A stretch of DNA of 64,000 nucleotides from an uncultured Lysobacteraceae bacterium (GCA_902825775.1 CADECF010000002.1:186001-250000); one strand, 5' to 3'; shown: positions 47,422 through 57,010, counted from the first letter of the stretch. Numbers and translations: made by a program. Notes: generated by a model not told the origin, from the sequence alone.

Positions 47422-47638
47422 CGCTAAAACTCCGAATGGGGAACCGACCGCCGGGGAAGTGATGGCGGCTCGCCCGGTGAGGGGCGAGAGGTTCCGGGGT
47501 TGGGCCTCCCCGCTGCCTCCGTGGCCAGATCTCTGGTCCTTGCGGACTCGAGACACCCCGGCACGGGTGTTTGCAGCGGGTGTGGATTCGACGGTGACGT
47601 CCGCCGTGGACGGCCTGGCGAGCTAGGCCCGACAAAGC
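47422..47638 (-). ncRNA. Structured rpsB leader, candidate S2-binding autoregulatory region
   Basis: About 216 nt between the predicted transcription start and the rpsB ATG, without an ORF. Read on the - strand it contains two clear hairpins: ACACCCGTGCCGGGGTGT (47553-47570) and GGACCAGAGATCTGGCC (47521-47537), followed by G/C-rich paired segments. In E. coli the rpsB leader folds into hairpins through which S2 represses its own translation; the same function is inferred here from position and structure only. Confidence 0.55.
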
Positions 47639-47644
47639 TGCGGA

Positions 47645-47673
47645 ATTATAGCGGGCTTATCGATCCGGGGCAA
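47645..47673 (-). promoter_or_regulatory. Sigma-70 promoter of rpsB-tsf
   Basis: On the - strand TTGCCC, 17 nt, TATAAT. Both hexamers and the spacing are near ideal. The fimbrial operon ends only 32 bp upstream with no visible terminator, so some readthrough into this promoter is possible. Confidence 0.85.
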
Positions 47674-47704
47674 ATTCGACGAGGCCAGCGAAAAACACGC
47701 CCGA

Positions 47705-48715
47705 TCAATAGGTTACGGTCACCGTGACAGTGTCGCTATAGGTGCCGTTGGGCACCGACTGGGTGGGCGAACCCGGCACCCGGCCGTACACGATCACCGT
47801 ACTGGTGGCCGCGGTGCTGGTGCCGGGATAGGTGTCGCTGTTGACCGTGTTGCCCCAGCGCTGCATGCGCGACGAGTCCCGGTACAGTTCGTAGGAGACG
47901 TAATAAGCGCCCATTCGCATGCGCCGCGTGTTGCCGAGCGCATTGACGCCGTTGTTCAAGCCCACGTTCCATACGCTGCGGTTGCGGCAGGCCAGGCTGA
48001 TCGCCGAAGTGGAGTCGCGGTTGGCGTCGATGATGCCGGCGTTGCCTCCGAAATCCAGATCGCTGGCCGTCGATATCCGGCAAAAACTCGGCACCTGCGC
48101 GCGCGCGGCGAAGCTGGTCGTGACGGGAGTGGCCGAAGTGCCCCCGGAATTGCACGCGGTCGGCACCGTCGTCGTGCCGTAGGTGTAGCGATACACCATT
48201 TGCGTGTCGGGGAACGTGGCCGAGAAGTTGCCAGCAGCCAAACTCTGCGCGGCCGCGCCGCCGTACAAAGTGAATTGCCCCGAACCGCTGCCGCTGGTGA
48301 ACAAACCGAAGAAGGAAGTGAGCGGATAGTTCACCGCGATCTCGACCGCAGTCGGTGGCGTGTCGCTATAAGTCCAGGGAATGCTGCGGGCGGCATCCGA
48401 ATAGATCTGGAAGGCCAGGGTGTCGGTGGTCGAAGGCGGCCGCATCAGGCGCAATCCGCCCGCGGTGCCGACGTTTCCATTGCCGATCTTCAGGCACAGC
48501 TTGACCCTCGCCTGGTTGACGGGGAGGAAAAGTTCATCGGTCTGGCAATCGACATTGAAAGTGGCGGTGGCCGTTCCGGCGCCGGTGTCGTCGACGGCGC
48601 CGAAATTCAGTTCCGAAGGACTGATGCTGCAAGTGGTGGCCGCGTGCGCCTGCGGCACGAAAGCCCATCCGCCCAGCAGTGCGGCCCACAGCAGGAGAGT
48701 GCGCAACATAGTCAT
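47705..48715 (-). CDS. Spore-coat-U-type fimbrial subunit with two SCPU domains (putative tip adhesin)
   Basis: 336 residues with a signal peptide cleaved after AHA (residue about 24). Two SCPU domains follow: first about 26-195 (CSISPSELNFGAVDDTG), second about 205-336 (FCRISTASDLDFGGNAG, ending GTYSDTVTVTVTY). The C-terminal beta-strand and the Y-x-L-Y-R-D-S motif are those of secreted subunits assembled by chaperone and usher. Being the longest subunit, encoded last and fused, it is likely at the fibre tip. The ATG overlaps the usher stop (ATGA). Confidence 0.86.
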   Translation of the reverse strand: MTMLRTLLLWAALLGGWAFVPQAHAATTCSISPSELNFGAVDDTGAGTATATFNVDCQTDELFLPVNQARVKLCLKIGNGNVGTAGGLRLMRPPSTTDTLAFQIYSDAARSIPWTYSDTPPTAVEIAVNYPLTSFFGLFTSGSGSGQFTLYGGAAAQSLAAGNFSATFPDTQMVYRYTYGTTTVPTACNSGGTSATPVTTSFAARAQVPSFCRISTASDLDFGGNAGIIDANRDSTSAISLACRNRSVWNVGLNNGVNALGNTRRMRMGAYYVSYELYRDSSRMQRWGNTVNSDTYPGTSTAATSTVIVYGRVPGSPTQSVPNGTYSDTVTVTVTY

Positions 48716-51087
48716 GGCGAGTCGTCCGGGACGCAGATCAGCGGGCCGATGCGGGGAATCGCATCGGTGCCGCGCGGATAATCGAAAATCACGCTGCAAC
48801 CGCCATCCGGCGTTTGCGCGCGCAGGCGATTGCGGTCGCCGAGGGATTCCATATAGGTCTCGCCGTCGTAACCGACGAAGGCGTCGCTAGCGACGGCGCC
48901 TTCGACGCGCACGGTGCTGCCCAACGGCAACGGCCGGCCGTTGCGGTCGTGCAGGATCAGCAAGCCCGCTTTGACCCGCACGATGCCGAAATCCACGCGT
49001 ACGCCCGAGCGCTCGCGCGGCACCGCATTCTTGTCGACCGCTTCGATCCGCATGTCGGCAGGCAGATCCATCGGGTCGATCGACAGCTTGTTGCGCTGCC
49101 AGGCGTTGATCGGCGTGACCAGCAGCATGCCGTCGTCGTCGGTACGCCCGATCGAACGATTTTCCAGTTTGACCGGAACGCCTGCGACGCCGGCGGTGGT
49201 CACCAGCGCGAATGCGTCGTCCACGCTGCGCGAGGCGAAGGCATGCCCGCCCATGAGCACGAGCGCGCCGTTCGCGCCGGCGTATCCGTAGCTGTCGCCG
49301 TCGAAACTGGCGATGCCCAGGCTGTAGCGGCCGGCGTCGTTGATCCAGCCGCCTTCGGCCAGGCCGCCGCTGGCATCGTCGCCCGCGCGTGCCTGCAGCC
49401 GGTATCCGAACCCGCCATCGGCCGGCAGCGGCTTGGAGAAATCGGCGACCGCCTGATCGCGGTCGCCATTGCGCTGCCACGAAGCGCCGGTTTGCCGATT
49501 GCCGTCCAGCGGTACCGCGAAGCCGACATAGAGGCTGCGATCTTCGCTGCGATCCAAGTTTTGGTTGAGCGAAAGGCTGGCCGACCAATTGCCGGCGAAC
49601 GTCTGCGACCAGAACGCGCCGGCATAGCGCGAAGGATCGGTATCCGGATACCGCAAACGCACGTAGTTGAGGCTGATGTTGCCCAGCCGCTGCAACGTCA
49701 CCCCAGCCAATGCGCGTTCGCTCACCTGAGGCGGCGGCGCGCCGTACAGCGCCGCGATATCGCGGTATTGGCCGTGGGTACGTTGGCTGTCGGCGGAAAA
49801 ATTGAATCGCCCGTCGCTCCAGTTGTACGACAGCGCGGTCAGCGAGCCGCGGTCGCCGTCGAGCGTGCTGTACGAGTACGCCGCGCCCAACACGCCGGCG
49901 CGTCCGAGCAGCCACAGGCCGCCTCCGCCGGCGTTGGCCAGCCGGTCGGTCGCCTCCGCGTGCGCTTCGATGGTGAAACTGTCGCTGATGCCGTAACGCA
50001 GGTTCGCGCTCGCGGCGGGGTCGTCGCCGTAAGAAAAAGAACGCACGCCATAATCTTCCCGGACTAGGCCGGCCGACACCGACCAGTCGGACAGGCCTTT
50101 GGCGAGCAGTTGCTGGGTCGCATAAAACGGGAAGTCCAGCGTGCGCGTGCGACCGAACGCATCGGTGACCACGATCTGGGCATTGCCCGCGCCGGTGATC
50201 CCCGGCACGGTCGCCAATTGAAAAGGACCGACCGGCAACTCGCCGGTGTATTGCTTGATGCCGTTGATGTACAGATCGACCGCCGACGGCACCGCGACCT
50301 CGCCCAGGAACGCCGGCAGCGGCGAAGTGATCCGGTACGGCTGCAAGCCGAAGTTGCGGCCGATCTGGAAGCCGCCCAGGCGCACGGTACGGGTCCAGTT
50401 GAGAAAGCCGCTGAAGGTGTCGCCGACCGTGAGGCTGATCGCCGATTCCGGAAACGAAAGCTGCCAGCTGCTGTCCAGGCGCACCGTTTCGCCATGCCAA
50501 CCTAGGCCGGGCGCGCGATAAGCCCGGGTCAGTGCGCTGTTGCTGAACACGCCATCGCCGATGCCGAACAGCCGAAGTTCGGCGGTCGCGGAAAGGTTGC
50601 TGGTTTGGTCCTGCTGACTCGCATACAGATCGTAATTGAGCAGCACGCCGGGCGAAGCCTGCGCCTGCAGCGGTCCGCCATCGGCCGCCATGTTCAGGCG
50701 GGTCGTGGCCAGCGACAGCTGCGACAACGGCGCGTCGATCGCGATGCGCTGCGCGCCCGCATCGTAACGGGCGCTCACGCCCGGGAATTCGTCCAGTGCG
50801 GTCAGCCGGTCCGGCGCTCGTCCGCCGGTATCGAAACCGATCTGCGCCAACGTGTCCGCATGCGCGAAAAAGCGCCCGTCGCGGTCGACGAAGCGGAACA
50901 ACTGCGGATTGCGCATCTGGTTGAGCGTGACTTCCAGATACAGTTCCTGGCCTTCCGTCGCCGCTTCCGCGGCGATAGCCGGTACTTGTTGGGCTTGGGC
51001 CGGAACCGCTGCGAACGCGAATGCCGTCAGCAGCAGCGCCCTACGGAGCGGCGGCGACCGGCGGCAATGATTGTTCAACCGGCTCAC
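48712..51087 (-). CDS. Outer-membrane fimbrial usher (FimD/PapC family)
   Basis: 791 residues from GTG at 51087. Signal peptide (LLLTAFAFAAVPAQA-QQ), N-terminal chaperone-binding domain, a 24-strand barrel with the usher signatures LPAFLGEVAVPSAVDLYING and GNAQIVVTDAFGRTRTLDFP, a middle plug, and C-terminal domains ending CSVIFDYPRGTDAIP. GTG is chosen because AGGA lies six bases upstream; TTG at 51078 is an alternative, and the longer open frame upstream is a shadow of the chaperone gene, which the usher start overlaps by 47 nt. Confidence 0.9.
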   Translation of the reverse strand: MSRLNNHCRRSPPLRRALLLTAFAFAAVPAQAQQVPAIAAEAATEGQELYLEVTLNQMRNPQLFRFVDRDGRFFAHADTLAQIGFDTGGRAPDRLTALDEFPGVSARYDAGAQRIAIDAPLSQLSLATTRLNMAADGGPLQAQASPGVLLNYDLYASQQDQTSNLSATAELRLFGIGDGVFSNSALTRAYRAPGLGWHGETVRLDSSWQLSFPESAISLTVGDTFSGFLNWTRTVRLGGFQIGRNFGLQPYRITSPLPAFLGEVAVPSAVDLYINGIKQYTGELPVGPFQLATVPGITGAGNAQIVVTDAFGRTRTLDFPFYATQQLLAKGLSDWSVSAGLVREDYGVRSFSYGDDPAASANLRYGISDSFTIEAHAEATDRLANAGGGGLWLLGRAGVLGAAYSYSTLDGDRGSLTALSYNWSDGRFNFSADSQRTHGQYRDIAALYGAPPPQVSERALAGVTLQRLGNISLNYVRLRYPDTDPSRYAGAFWSQTFAGNWSASLSLNQNLDRSEDRSLYVGFAVPLDGNRQTGASWQRNGDRDQAVADFSKPLPADGGFGYRLQARAGDDASGGLAEGGWINDAGRYSLGIASFDGDSYGYAGANGALVLMGGHAFASRSVDDAFALVTTAGVAGVPVKLENRSIGRTDDDGMLLVTPINAWQRNKLSIDPMDLPADMRIEAVDKNAVPRERSGVRVDFGIVRVKAGLLILHDRNGRPLPLGSTVRVEGAVASDAFVGYDGETYMESLGDRNRLRAQTPDGGCSVIFDYPRGTDAIPRIGPLICVPDDSP

Positions 51088-51796
51088 CGTTGATCCTGGC
51101 CTTGAAAGTGCCGCTTGCCGCTGCGGAATCCGCCGGCAGCGGCCAGCGTTTGGTTTGTCCCGGCAACACGTAACCCGATAAGCCGGGCGCGATCGCTCGG
51201 CGTTCGCCGCGCGCATCGACCAGGACCAGATCGGCGACCTGAGCATGTTGTCTGCCGGTATTGCTGATTTCCAAGAATGCATTTCCGCCTTCGTTGGCCA
51301 GGCGAGTCTGCAGGCGCGGCGCGATGTCCGCTTCGCCCGCCGGCATCAGGAACACCGGCACCGAATACTGGAGCACGAACTGCAAGCCTGATTTTGCCGG
51401 CGCTTCCGCCTGTGCGGCGCCCGTGGCGACAGGAAGTTCGTCGACGATCACCCGATAACTCGTTTCGGCATCCGCGGGCGGCGGTCCCAGGCGGATGACG
51501 CGCACCAGTTGCTTGGCGCCCGGCGCGATCGTCAACATCGGCGGGCTGACCGCGATGTCCTGAGTAGGCTGCAGACGGTCTTCGCCGTTTTCCTGGGTCC
51601 AGCGGAACACGCGCACCTGCGCATGCAGGGGCGCGGTTCCGGTATTGCTCAAGGTCAGGCCATCCGCATTCTGGCGCGCCTGCAGGGTCACCGAAGTAGG
51701 ACCCACCTGCAGGCTGGCCGCGCCGGCGCTGGCGCCGGAGAGGAGCAGCGCGACGGCCAGGGCCGCGCGCCAGGATTTGGAAAAACCGTTCTTCAT
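51041..51796 (-). CDS. Periplasmic fimbrial chaperone (PapD-like)
   Basis: 251 residues: signal peptide to about residue 27, then two Ig-like domains. Family features are SLQVGPTSVTLQARQNADGL, QLVRVIRLGPPPADAETSYR with the subunit-anchoring Arg, VIVDELP, and the hydrophobic G1-strand LQFVLQYSVPVFL that donates to subunits. It folds SCPU subunits and delivers them to the usher encoded next. Confidence 0.9.
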   Translation of the reverse strand: MKNGFSKSWRAALAVALLLSGASAGAASLQVGPTSVTLQARQNADGLTLSNTGTAPLHAQVRVFRWTQENGEDRLQPTQDIAVSPPMLTIAPGAKQLVRVIRLGPPPADAETSYRVIVDELPVATGAAQAEAPAKSGLQFVLQYSVPVFLMPAGEADIAPRLQTRLANEGGNAFLEISNTGRQHAQVADLVLVDARGERRAIAPGLSGYVLPGQTKRWPLPADSAAASGTFKARINGEPVEQSLPPVAAAP

Positions 51797-51809
51797 ATGG
51801 GTTCGCGTC

Positions 51810-52316
51810 TTACCACGTAACGGTGGCGGTCACCACGTCACTATAAGAATCCGCGCGAAAGTTGGCCGACGGCACCTTGCCGTAGACCGGCTTGCTGTCG
51901 ACCGCGCCCGTGCCGGTGCCCGTCAGGGTATCGGTACCGATGGTCAGGCCCCAGTTCTGGGTCATGCTCGAATCGCGGTACAGGGCATAGGGCACCTGGT
52001 CGGTGTTGCCAGCCGTGGCGCTCTTCATCTTGCGCGTGGTGACGGTGGCGCCGGAGGTCGAGCCGGCATTCAGGCCGATGTTGTACGGCGTGCCGCTGGT
52101 GCACTTCACTTTGACCGCACCGATGGCGCCGGTGTCGGTGGCATTGGAGTTGACGCTGCCGAAATCGACATCGGTCGGTGCGGTCTGGATGTCGCACACG
52201 CTGGTGATGACGATCTTGACGTTGAAAGTCTTGGTGTCGGTGCCGGCGGCGAAGGCCGAGGCGGTACCGGCAACGAACAGGGCGGTGGCGAGCAGGGTGG
52301 TCTTGAGGATCTTCAT
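51810..52316 (-). CDS. Spore-coat-U (SCPU) domain major fimbrial subunit
   Basis: 168 residues: MKILKTTLLATALFVAGTAS signal peptide cut after AFA, then one SCPU domain with two Cys (CDIQ and VKC) that probably form a disulfide, ALYRDSSMTQNWG and the terminal strand DSYSDVVTATVTW. As first gene of the operon and smallest subunit it is probably the shaft protein. GGAG precedes the ATG. Unlike its neighbours it is rich in Thr, Ser and Asn. Confidence 0.88.
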   Translation of the reverse strand: MKILKTTLLATALFVAGTASAFAAGTDTKTFNVKIVITSVCDIQTAPTDVDFGSVNSNATDTGAIGAVKVKCTSGTPYNIGLNAGSTSGATVTTRKMKSATAGNTDQVPYALYRDSSMTQNWGLTIGTDTLTGTGTGAVDSKPVYGKVPSANFRADSYSDVVTATVTW

Positions 52317-52517
52317 GGTGGTCTCCGGCGCTGAGTGGGTTTTTCCCGGCGGGATGCCGGTCGCCGAAGGACAAAGCAGAATCCGTGCAAAATGCCAAAA
52401 AAATTGAGAACCAAGTCTCAAAAGGGTCGTGTAAATGTAAATTTATCGTGAATAACTTATGAAAGCGGCGTGATGCGCATACTTGGTCGTATGGCGTCAG
52501 AACCCTGACCCAAAATG

Positions 52518-52532
52518 TGACGCAGTGCGTCA
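52518..52532. promoter_or_regulatory. Candidate operator palindrome
   Basis: TGACGCA-G-TGCGTCA, a perfect 15-bp palindrome about 200 bp upstream of the pilin gene and 85 bp upstream of map. It resembles a dimeric regulator site; the cognate factor is unknown. Confidence 0.45.
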
Positions 52533-52605
52533 TTCAGAGTGGTCGGGACCCGCCACGGGCCCACCCAGCCCCGGCCCCGGGCGGCCGGAACTCCCTGGAA
52601 TGGGC

Positions 52606-52611
52606 GATAAT
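52606..52611 (+). promoter_or_regulatory. Possible -10 box directly upstream of map
   Basis: GATAAT ends seven bases before the map ATG; if used, the transcript would start at or next to the start codon (leaderless). No Shine-Dalgarno is seen before map, which fits, but no good -35 is visible either. Confidence 0.3.
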
Positions 52612-52617
52612 TGGTCC

Positions 52618-53394
52618 ATGGGATTCACGATCAAAACCTCCGAAGACATCGAAAAGATGCGCATCGCCGGCCATTTGGCCGCCGAGGTGCTCGAAATCCT
52701 GGTGCCGCACGTCAAGCCGGGCGTCACCACCGAGCAGCTCGACCGCATCGCCCACGACCACATCGTCAACGTGCAAAAGGCGGTGCCGGCCAACGTCGGC
52801 TACCGCGGCTTCCCTAAGACCGTGTGCACCTCGGTCAATAACGTGATCTGCCACGGAATACCGAGCGAATCCAAGGTCCTGAAGGACGGCGACATCGTCA
52901 ATATCGACGTCACCGTGATCAAGGACGGTTGGCACGGCGACACCAGCCGCATGTATTACGTCGGCGCGCCGTCGGTGATGGCCAAGCGTCTGGTGGAAAC
53001 CACTTACGAAGCGATGTGGCGCGGCATCCGCACGGTGCGCCCGGGCGCGACGCTGGGCGACGTCGGCGCCGCGATCCAGAGCCTGGCCGAATCCGAACGC
53101 TTCAGCGTGGTGCGCGAGTACTGCGGCCACGGCATCGGCCGCGTCTATCACGAAGAGCCGCAGGTGCTGCATTACGGCCGCGCCGGCGAAGGGCTGGTGC
53201 TGCAGAAGGGCATGACCTTCACCATCGAACCGATGATCAACGAAGGCGCGCGCCATACCAAAGTGTTGCCGGATGGTTGGACCGTGGTCACCAAGGACCG
53301 CAAGCTCTCGGCGCAGTGGGAGCACACCATTGCCGTCACCGACGACGGTTACGACGTGCTGACGCGATTGCCGGGCGAAGACGCCCGCCCGTGA
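52618..53394 (+). CDS. map: Methionine aminopeptidase type I
   Basis: Removes initiator Met from nascent proteins. 258 residues; metal ligands lie in NIDVTVIKDGWHGDTSRMYY (two Asp), GHGIGRVYHEEP (His), TIEPM (Glu) and QWEHT (Glu). The ATG at 52618 gives the usual MGFTIKTSEDIEKMRIAGHL start. The stop overlaps the glnD GTG (GTGA). map is normally divergent from rpsB with a short spacer; here a 4.6-kb fimbrial operon lies between. Confidence 0.97.
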   Translation: MGFTIKTSEDIEKMRIAGHLAAEVLEILVPHVKPGVTTEQLDRIAHDHIVNVQKAVPANVGYRGFPKTVCTSVNNVICHGIPSESKVLKDGDIVNIDVTVIKDGWHGDTSRMYYVGAPSVMAKRLVETTYEAMWRGIRTVRPGATLGDVGAAIQSLAESERFSVVREYCGHGIGRVYHEEPQVLHYGRAGEGLVLQKGMTFTIEPMINEGARHTKVLPDGWTVVTKDRKLSAQWEHTIAVTDDGYDVLTRLPGEDARP

Positions 53395-56024
53395 ACGATC
53401 CGGCCGCCGCTGACCCGATCGCGGCGCCGCTGAACGACGCGGCGGACGACGCGGCCTGGTCGGCTGCGGCGCGCGCCGCATTGGCGCAGTCCGATGCGCG
53501 CCTGACCAAACGTTTCGACCAGGGCGACGACGTCGACCGCCTGCTGGCCTTGCGCGCTCGCTCGGTCGATCATTTCTTGAAAGCGGCGTGGACGCGCTGC
53601 ATCGCCGCCGATGCGCCGTTGGCTTTGTTCGCCGTCGGCGGCTACGGACGCGGCGAGCTGTTCCCGCAATCGGATATCGATCTGCTGGTATTGGCCGAGC
53701 CGGAAGCGCAGCAGGCCAGCCACGATGCGCTCGCGCGCCTATTCGCGATGCTGTGGGACGCGGGCCTGCGCGCCAGCCACGCGGTGCGTTCGCCGGTGCA
53801 ATGCACCGAAGCCGCAACGGACCTCACCGCGCTGACCGCGATGCTGGAAGCGCGGCCGTTGGCGGCCGACGAGCGCGCACAAGCGATGCTGGCCGATGCG
53901 ATCGCCACCGGCAAGGTCTGGCCGGCGCGCGATTATTTCGTCGCCAAGAGCGAAGAACAGCGCGCGCGCCATGCGCGCTTCGGCGACACCTCGGACAATC
54001 TCGAGCCCAATCTCAAGGAAGGCCCCGGCGGCCTGCGCGATTTGCATACGCTGGCGTGGATGGCCTTGCGTGCGTTCGGCGTGCGCGAGCTGCAGCCGTT
54101 GATCGGCCTGGGCCATCTCGGCGCCGACGAGGCCGCCGCGCTGGAACGGGAGCGGCGGATGCTGGTGAAACTGCGTTACGGCCTGCATCTGGTCGCCGGT
54201 CGCGGCGAGGAACGCCTGCGCTTCGATCATCAGAAAACGCTGGCGGAGCGTTTGGGTTTCGCCGACGACGCGCAGAACCTGGGCGTCGAGCAGATGATGC
54301 AGGGCTTCTACCGCAGCGCCGCGATCGTGCGCCGGATCAACGACCGCCTGCTGCAGCGTTTCGAGGAACAGTTCGACGGCGCCGCCGTGCCCGAGCCGCT
54401 GGACGAGCGTTTCGAACTGCGCCGCGGCTATCTGGCGGCACGCAACGACGCATGGCCGCACAACGACATCGCCGAGGTATTCGCTTTGTTCGCGATGTGG
54501 GCCGCGCAGCCGCAAGTGCGCGGGCTGCATTCGCACACCGCACGCGCCTTGGCGGAGGCCTTGCCGTCGCTGCCGGCCTACGCCGCGGCAGCGCCGGCGT
54601 TGCGCGAGAATTTCATGGCGTTGCTACGCGGCCCGCAGCCGGTGAAGACGCTCGAGCGGATGGCGCGCCTGGGCGTGCTCGGCCGCTGGTTGCCGGCCTT
54701 CGCGCAGGTATCGGGACGCATGCAATTCGACCTGTTCCATGTCTATACGGTCGATCAGCACACGCTCGCCGTATTGCGCAACCTCGCCAGCTTCGCATCC
54801 GGTTCGCCGGACGAGCGCTTCGCGATGGCGCACGAAGTCTGGCCGCGGTTGCGCAAACCGGAATTGTTGTTGCTGGCCGGGCTGTTTCACGATATTGCCA
54901 AGGGCCGCGGCGGCGATCATTCCGATCTCGGCGCGATCGATGCGCGCGAATTCTGCGCCGCGCACGAACTGAGCGAGGCCGACACCGAACTCGTCGCCTG
55001 GCTGGTCGAAAAACATCTGCTGATGTCGGTCACCGCGCAGAAGCAGGACATCGCCGATCCGGAAGTGATTCATCGTTTCGCCGCCATCGTCGCCGACCGC
55101 GTGCGGTTGGATTACCTGTACCTGCTGACTTGCGCCGATATCGCCGGCACGTCGCCGAAACTGTGGAACGCATGGAAGGACCGGCTGCTCGCCGATCTGT
55201 ACACCGCCACGCGCTTGGCCTTGCGCCGCGGCCTGGAGCATCCGGTCGCTGCGGCGGAGCGCATCGCCGAGAATCGCGACGCGGCCACCGATCTGCTGAT
55301 CGCCGAAGGCGTCGACGCCGCCGAAAGCGATGCGCTGTTCGCGCGCATGCCCGCCGAGAGTTTCCTGCGCGAACGCGCCGAACAATTGGCCTGGCAGGCG
55401 ATGTCGCTGCGCGGCAGCGAGCCGGGCGCCACGGTCGTGCGCGTGCGCGAGCTGGCCGGGCATGCGGGCGCATTCGAAGTGTTCGTGCATTCGCCCGATC
55501 GCGACGGCCTGTTCGCCTCGATCGTGATCACGCTCGACCGACTGCTCGGGCTGGCGATCCAGCAGGCGCGCGCTCTGGACGGCCCCAGCGGCACGATCTT
55601 CGATAGTTTCGAAGTGGTCAACGCCGATCCGCGTTACGCGCCCGGCGCGGCGCAGATCGAACGCAGCCTGGCTGCGGCCCTGTCCGGGCCGCTGGAAAGC
55701 ATCCGGCCGTCGCGGCGCACGCAGCCGCGGCATCTGCGCCATTTCCGGATCGCGCCGCAAGTCGCTTTCGACGCTAGCCCCGACGGCCGCCGCAGCATCC
55801 TCAGCGTGGTCTGCACCGACCGCCCGGGTCTGTTGGCCGACCTCGCGCACGTGTTGCGCTCGCAACGCCTGCGCGTGCACGACGCGCGCATCGCCACGTT
55901 CGGCGAACGCGCCGAAGACGTATTCCTGATCGGCGACGCCAACGACCGGGCGCTCGACGACACCCAGCAACAGGCCCTGCGCGACGCGCTGCTGGCCCGC
56001 ATCGACGGAGAGAACGACGCATGA
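53391..56024 (+). CDS. glnD: PII uridylyltransferase/uridylyl-removing enzyme
   Basis: Senses glutamine and modifies PII proteins, controlling nitrogen metabolism. 877 residues: nucleotidyltransferase motif [19 protein letters not shown] (about 83-101), HD domain for de-uridylylation [18 protein letters not shown] (about 497), and two ACT domains (about 683-750 and 800-877; [20 protein letters not shown]). It begins with GTG overlapping the map stop and ends overlapping the dapD ATG, so map-glnD-dapD are coupled. Confidence 0.96.
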   Translation: MNDPAAADPIAAPLNDAADDAAWSAAARAALAQSDARLTKRFDQGDDVDRLLALRARSVDHFLKAAWTRCIAADAPLALFAVGGYGRGELFPQSDIDLLVLAEPEAQQASHDALARLFAMLWDAGLRASHAVRSPVQCTEAATDLTALTAMLEARPLAADERAQAMLADAIATGKVWPARDYFVAKSEEQRARHARFGDTSDNLEPNLKEGPGGLRDLHTLAWMALRAFGVRELQPLIGLGHLGADEAAALERERRMLVKLRYGLHLVAGRGEERLRFDHQKTLAERLGFADDAQNLGVEQMMQGFYRSAAIVRRINDRLLQRFEEQFDGAAVPEPLDERFELRRGYLAARNDAWPHNDIAEVFALFAMWAAQPQVRGLHSHTARALAEALPSLPAYAAAAPALRENFMALLRGPQPVKTLERMARLGVLGRWLPAFAQVSGRMQFDLFHVYTVDQHTLAVLRNLASFASGSPDERFAMAHEVWPRLRKPELLLLAGLFHDIAKGRGGDHSDLGAIDAREFCAAHELSEADTELVAWLVEKHLLMSVTAQKQDIADPEVIHRFAAIVADRVRLDYLYLLTCADIAGTSPKLWNAWKDRLLADLYTATRLALRRGLEHPVAAAERIAENRDAATDLLIAEGVDAAESDALFARMPAESFLRERAEQLAWQAMSLRGSEPGATVVRVRELAGHAGAFEVFVHSPDRDGLFASIVITLDRLLGLAIQQARALDGPSGTIFDSFEVVNADPRYAPGAAQIERSLAAALSGPLESIRPSRRTQPRHLRHFRIAPQVAFDASPDGRRSILSVVCTDRPGLLADLAHVLRSQRLRVHDARIATFGERAEDVFLIGDANDRALDDTQQQALRDALLARIDGENDA

Positions 56025-56902
56025 CCCCAGCCCGCAAGACCGCCAAGAAGAAGGTTCCGCCGGGTCCCGGCATCGAAGAGATCAAGTTCATGATCGACAG
56101 CGCCTGGGAACGGCGCACGATGCTGACGCCCGAGGAAATGGAAGGCTCGACGCGGCCGGCGGTGGAGCGCGTGATCGAAGGCCTGGAAAGCGGCGAATTC
56201 CGCGTCGCCGAACCCGACGGCAAGGGCGGCTGGACGGTCAACGAATGGTTGAAGAAAGCCGTGCTGCTGTACTTCCGCGTGCAGGACATGGAACTGATGG
56301 AATCGTACCCGTCGCCGTACTGGGACAAGATTCCGATGCGCTTCGCCGATTTCGACGAGGCCGCGTTCCGCAAGCTCGGCGCGCGCGTGGTGCCCGGCGC
56401 GGTGGTGCGCCGCGGCACCTACATCGGCAAGGACGTGGTGCTGACGCCGAGCTTCGTCAACATCGGCGCCTACGTCGGCGCCGGCACGATGGTCGACACC
56501 TGGGCGACGGTCGGTTCCTGCGCGCAGATCGGCAAGCATTGCCACATCTCCGGCGGCGCCGGCATCGGCGGCGTGCTGGAGCCGTTGCAGGCCAGCCCGA
56601 CCATCATCGAAGACCATTGCTTCATCGGCGCGCGTTCGGAAGTGGTCGAAGGCGTGGTGGTGGGCCATCACAGCGTGATCGGCATGGGCGTGTTCATCGG
56701 CCAGTCGACCCGCATCTACAACCGCGCCACCGGCGAGATTTCCTACGGCTTCGTGCCGCCGGGCAGCGTGGTGGTGTCCGGTTCGCTGCCGGCCAAGGAC
56801 GGTTCGCATTCGTTGTATTGCGCGGTGATCGTGAAGCAGGTGGATGCGAAGACGCGAGCCAAGACCTCGATCAACGATCTGCTGCGCGGAATGGCGGATT
56901 AG
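56021..56902 (+). CDS. dapD: Tetrahydrodipicolinate N-succinyltransferase
   Basis: Lysine and diaminopimelate pathway: succinylates tetrahydrodipicolinate. 293 residues with a left-handed beta-helix ([49 protein letters not shown]) and the typical [13 protein letters not shown] segment. The N-terminus carries a Lys-rich extension ([12 protein letters not shown]). It is separated from the ArsC-like gene and dapE by repeats of families B and C. Confidence 0.96.
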   Translation: MTPARKTAKKKVPPGPGIEEIKFMIDSAWERRTMLTPEEMEGSTRPAVERVIEGLESGEFRVAEPDGKGGWTVNEWLKKAVLLYFRVQDMELMESYPSPYWDKIPMRFADFDEAAFRKLGARVVPGAVVRRGTYIGKDVVLTPSFVNIGAYVGAGTMVDTWATVGSCAQIGKHCHISGGAGIGGVLEPLQASPTIIEDHCFIGARSEVVEGVVVGHHSVIGMGVFIGQSTRIYNRATGEISYGFVPPGSVVVSGSLPAKDGSHSLYCAVIVKQVDAKTRAKTSINDLLRGMAD

Positions 56903-56908
56903 CTTTTT

Positions 56909-56970
56909 TAGAGCGGAACTTGCTCCGCTGCTTTTCCGCGTAACAGCAGCGGAGCAAGCTCCGCTCTACA
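56909..56970. repeat. Palindromic repeat, family B
   Basis: TAGAGCGGAACTTGCTCCGC + TGCT, 13 nt, then AGCAGCGGAGCAAGCTCCGC + TCTA, six bases after the dapD stop. It may also act as a terminator-like structure. Confidence 0.85.
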
Positions 56971-56980
56971 GAACTAAGTC

Positions 56981-57010
56981 GCTGGATTCCCGCCTTCGCG
57001 GGAATGACGG
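56981..57010. repeat. Repeat family C, single hairpin
   Basis: GCTGGATTCCCGCCTTCGCG followed by GGAATGACGG. An in-frame ATG inside it (57004) extends the next gene but is unlikely to be its start. Confidence 0.85.

Larger units (their letters stand above)
52317..52617. promoter_or_regulatory. AT-rich divergent intergenic region between the fimbrial operon and map
   Basis: 301 bp with an AT-rich core (52380-52500) that contrasts with the GC-rich genes. It holds the interrupted dyad TTGAGA-6-TCTCAA at 52404-52421 and the perfect palindrome TGACGCA-G-TGCGTCA at 52518-52532. No convincing -35/-10 pair for the fimbrial side could be fixed by eye. Confidence 0.5.

Noticed and set aside
52385-52402. 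Possible sigma-54 promoter (TTGGCA...TTTGCA on the - strand) upstream of the fimbrial pilin gene.
   Set aside because: The GG and GC dinucleotides are only 8 nt apart instead of 12, so the fixed sigma-54 spacing is not met.
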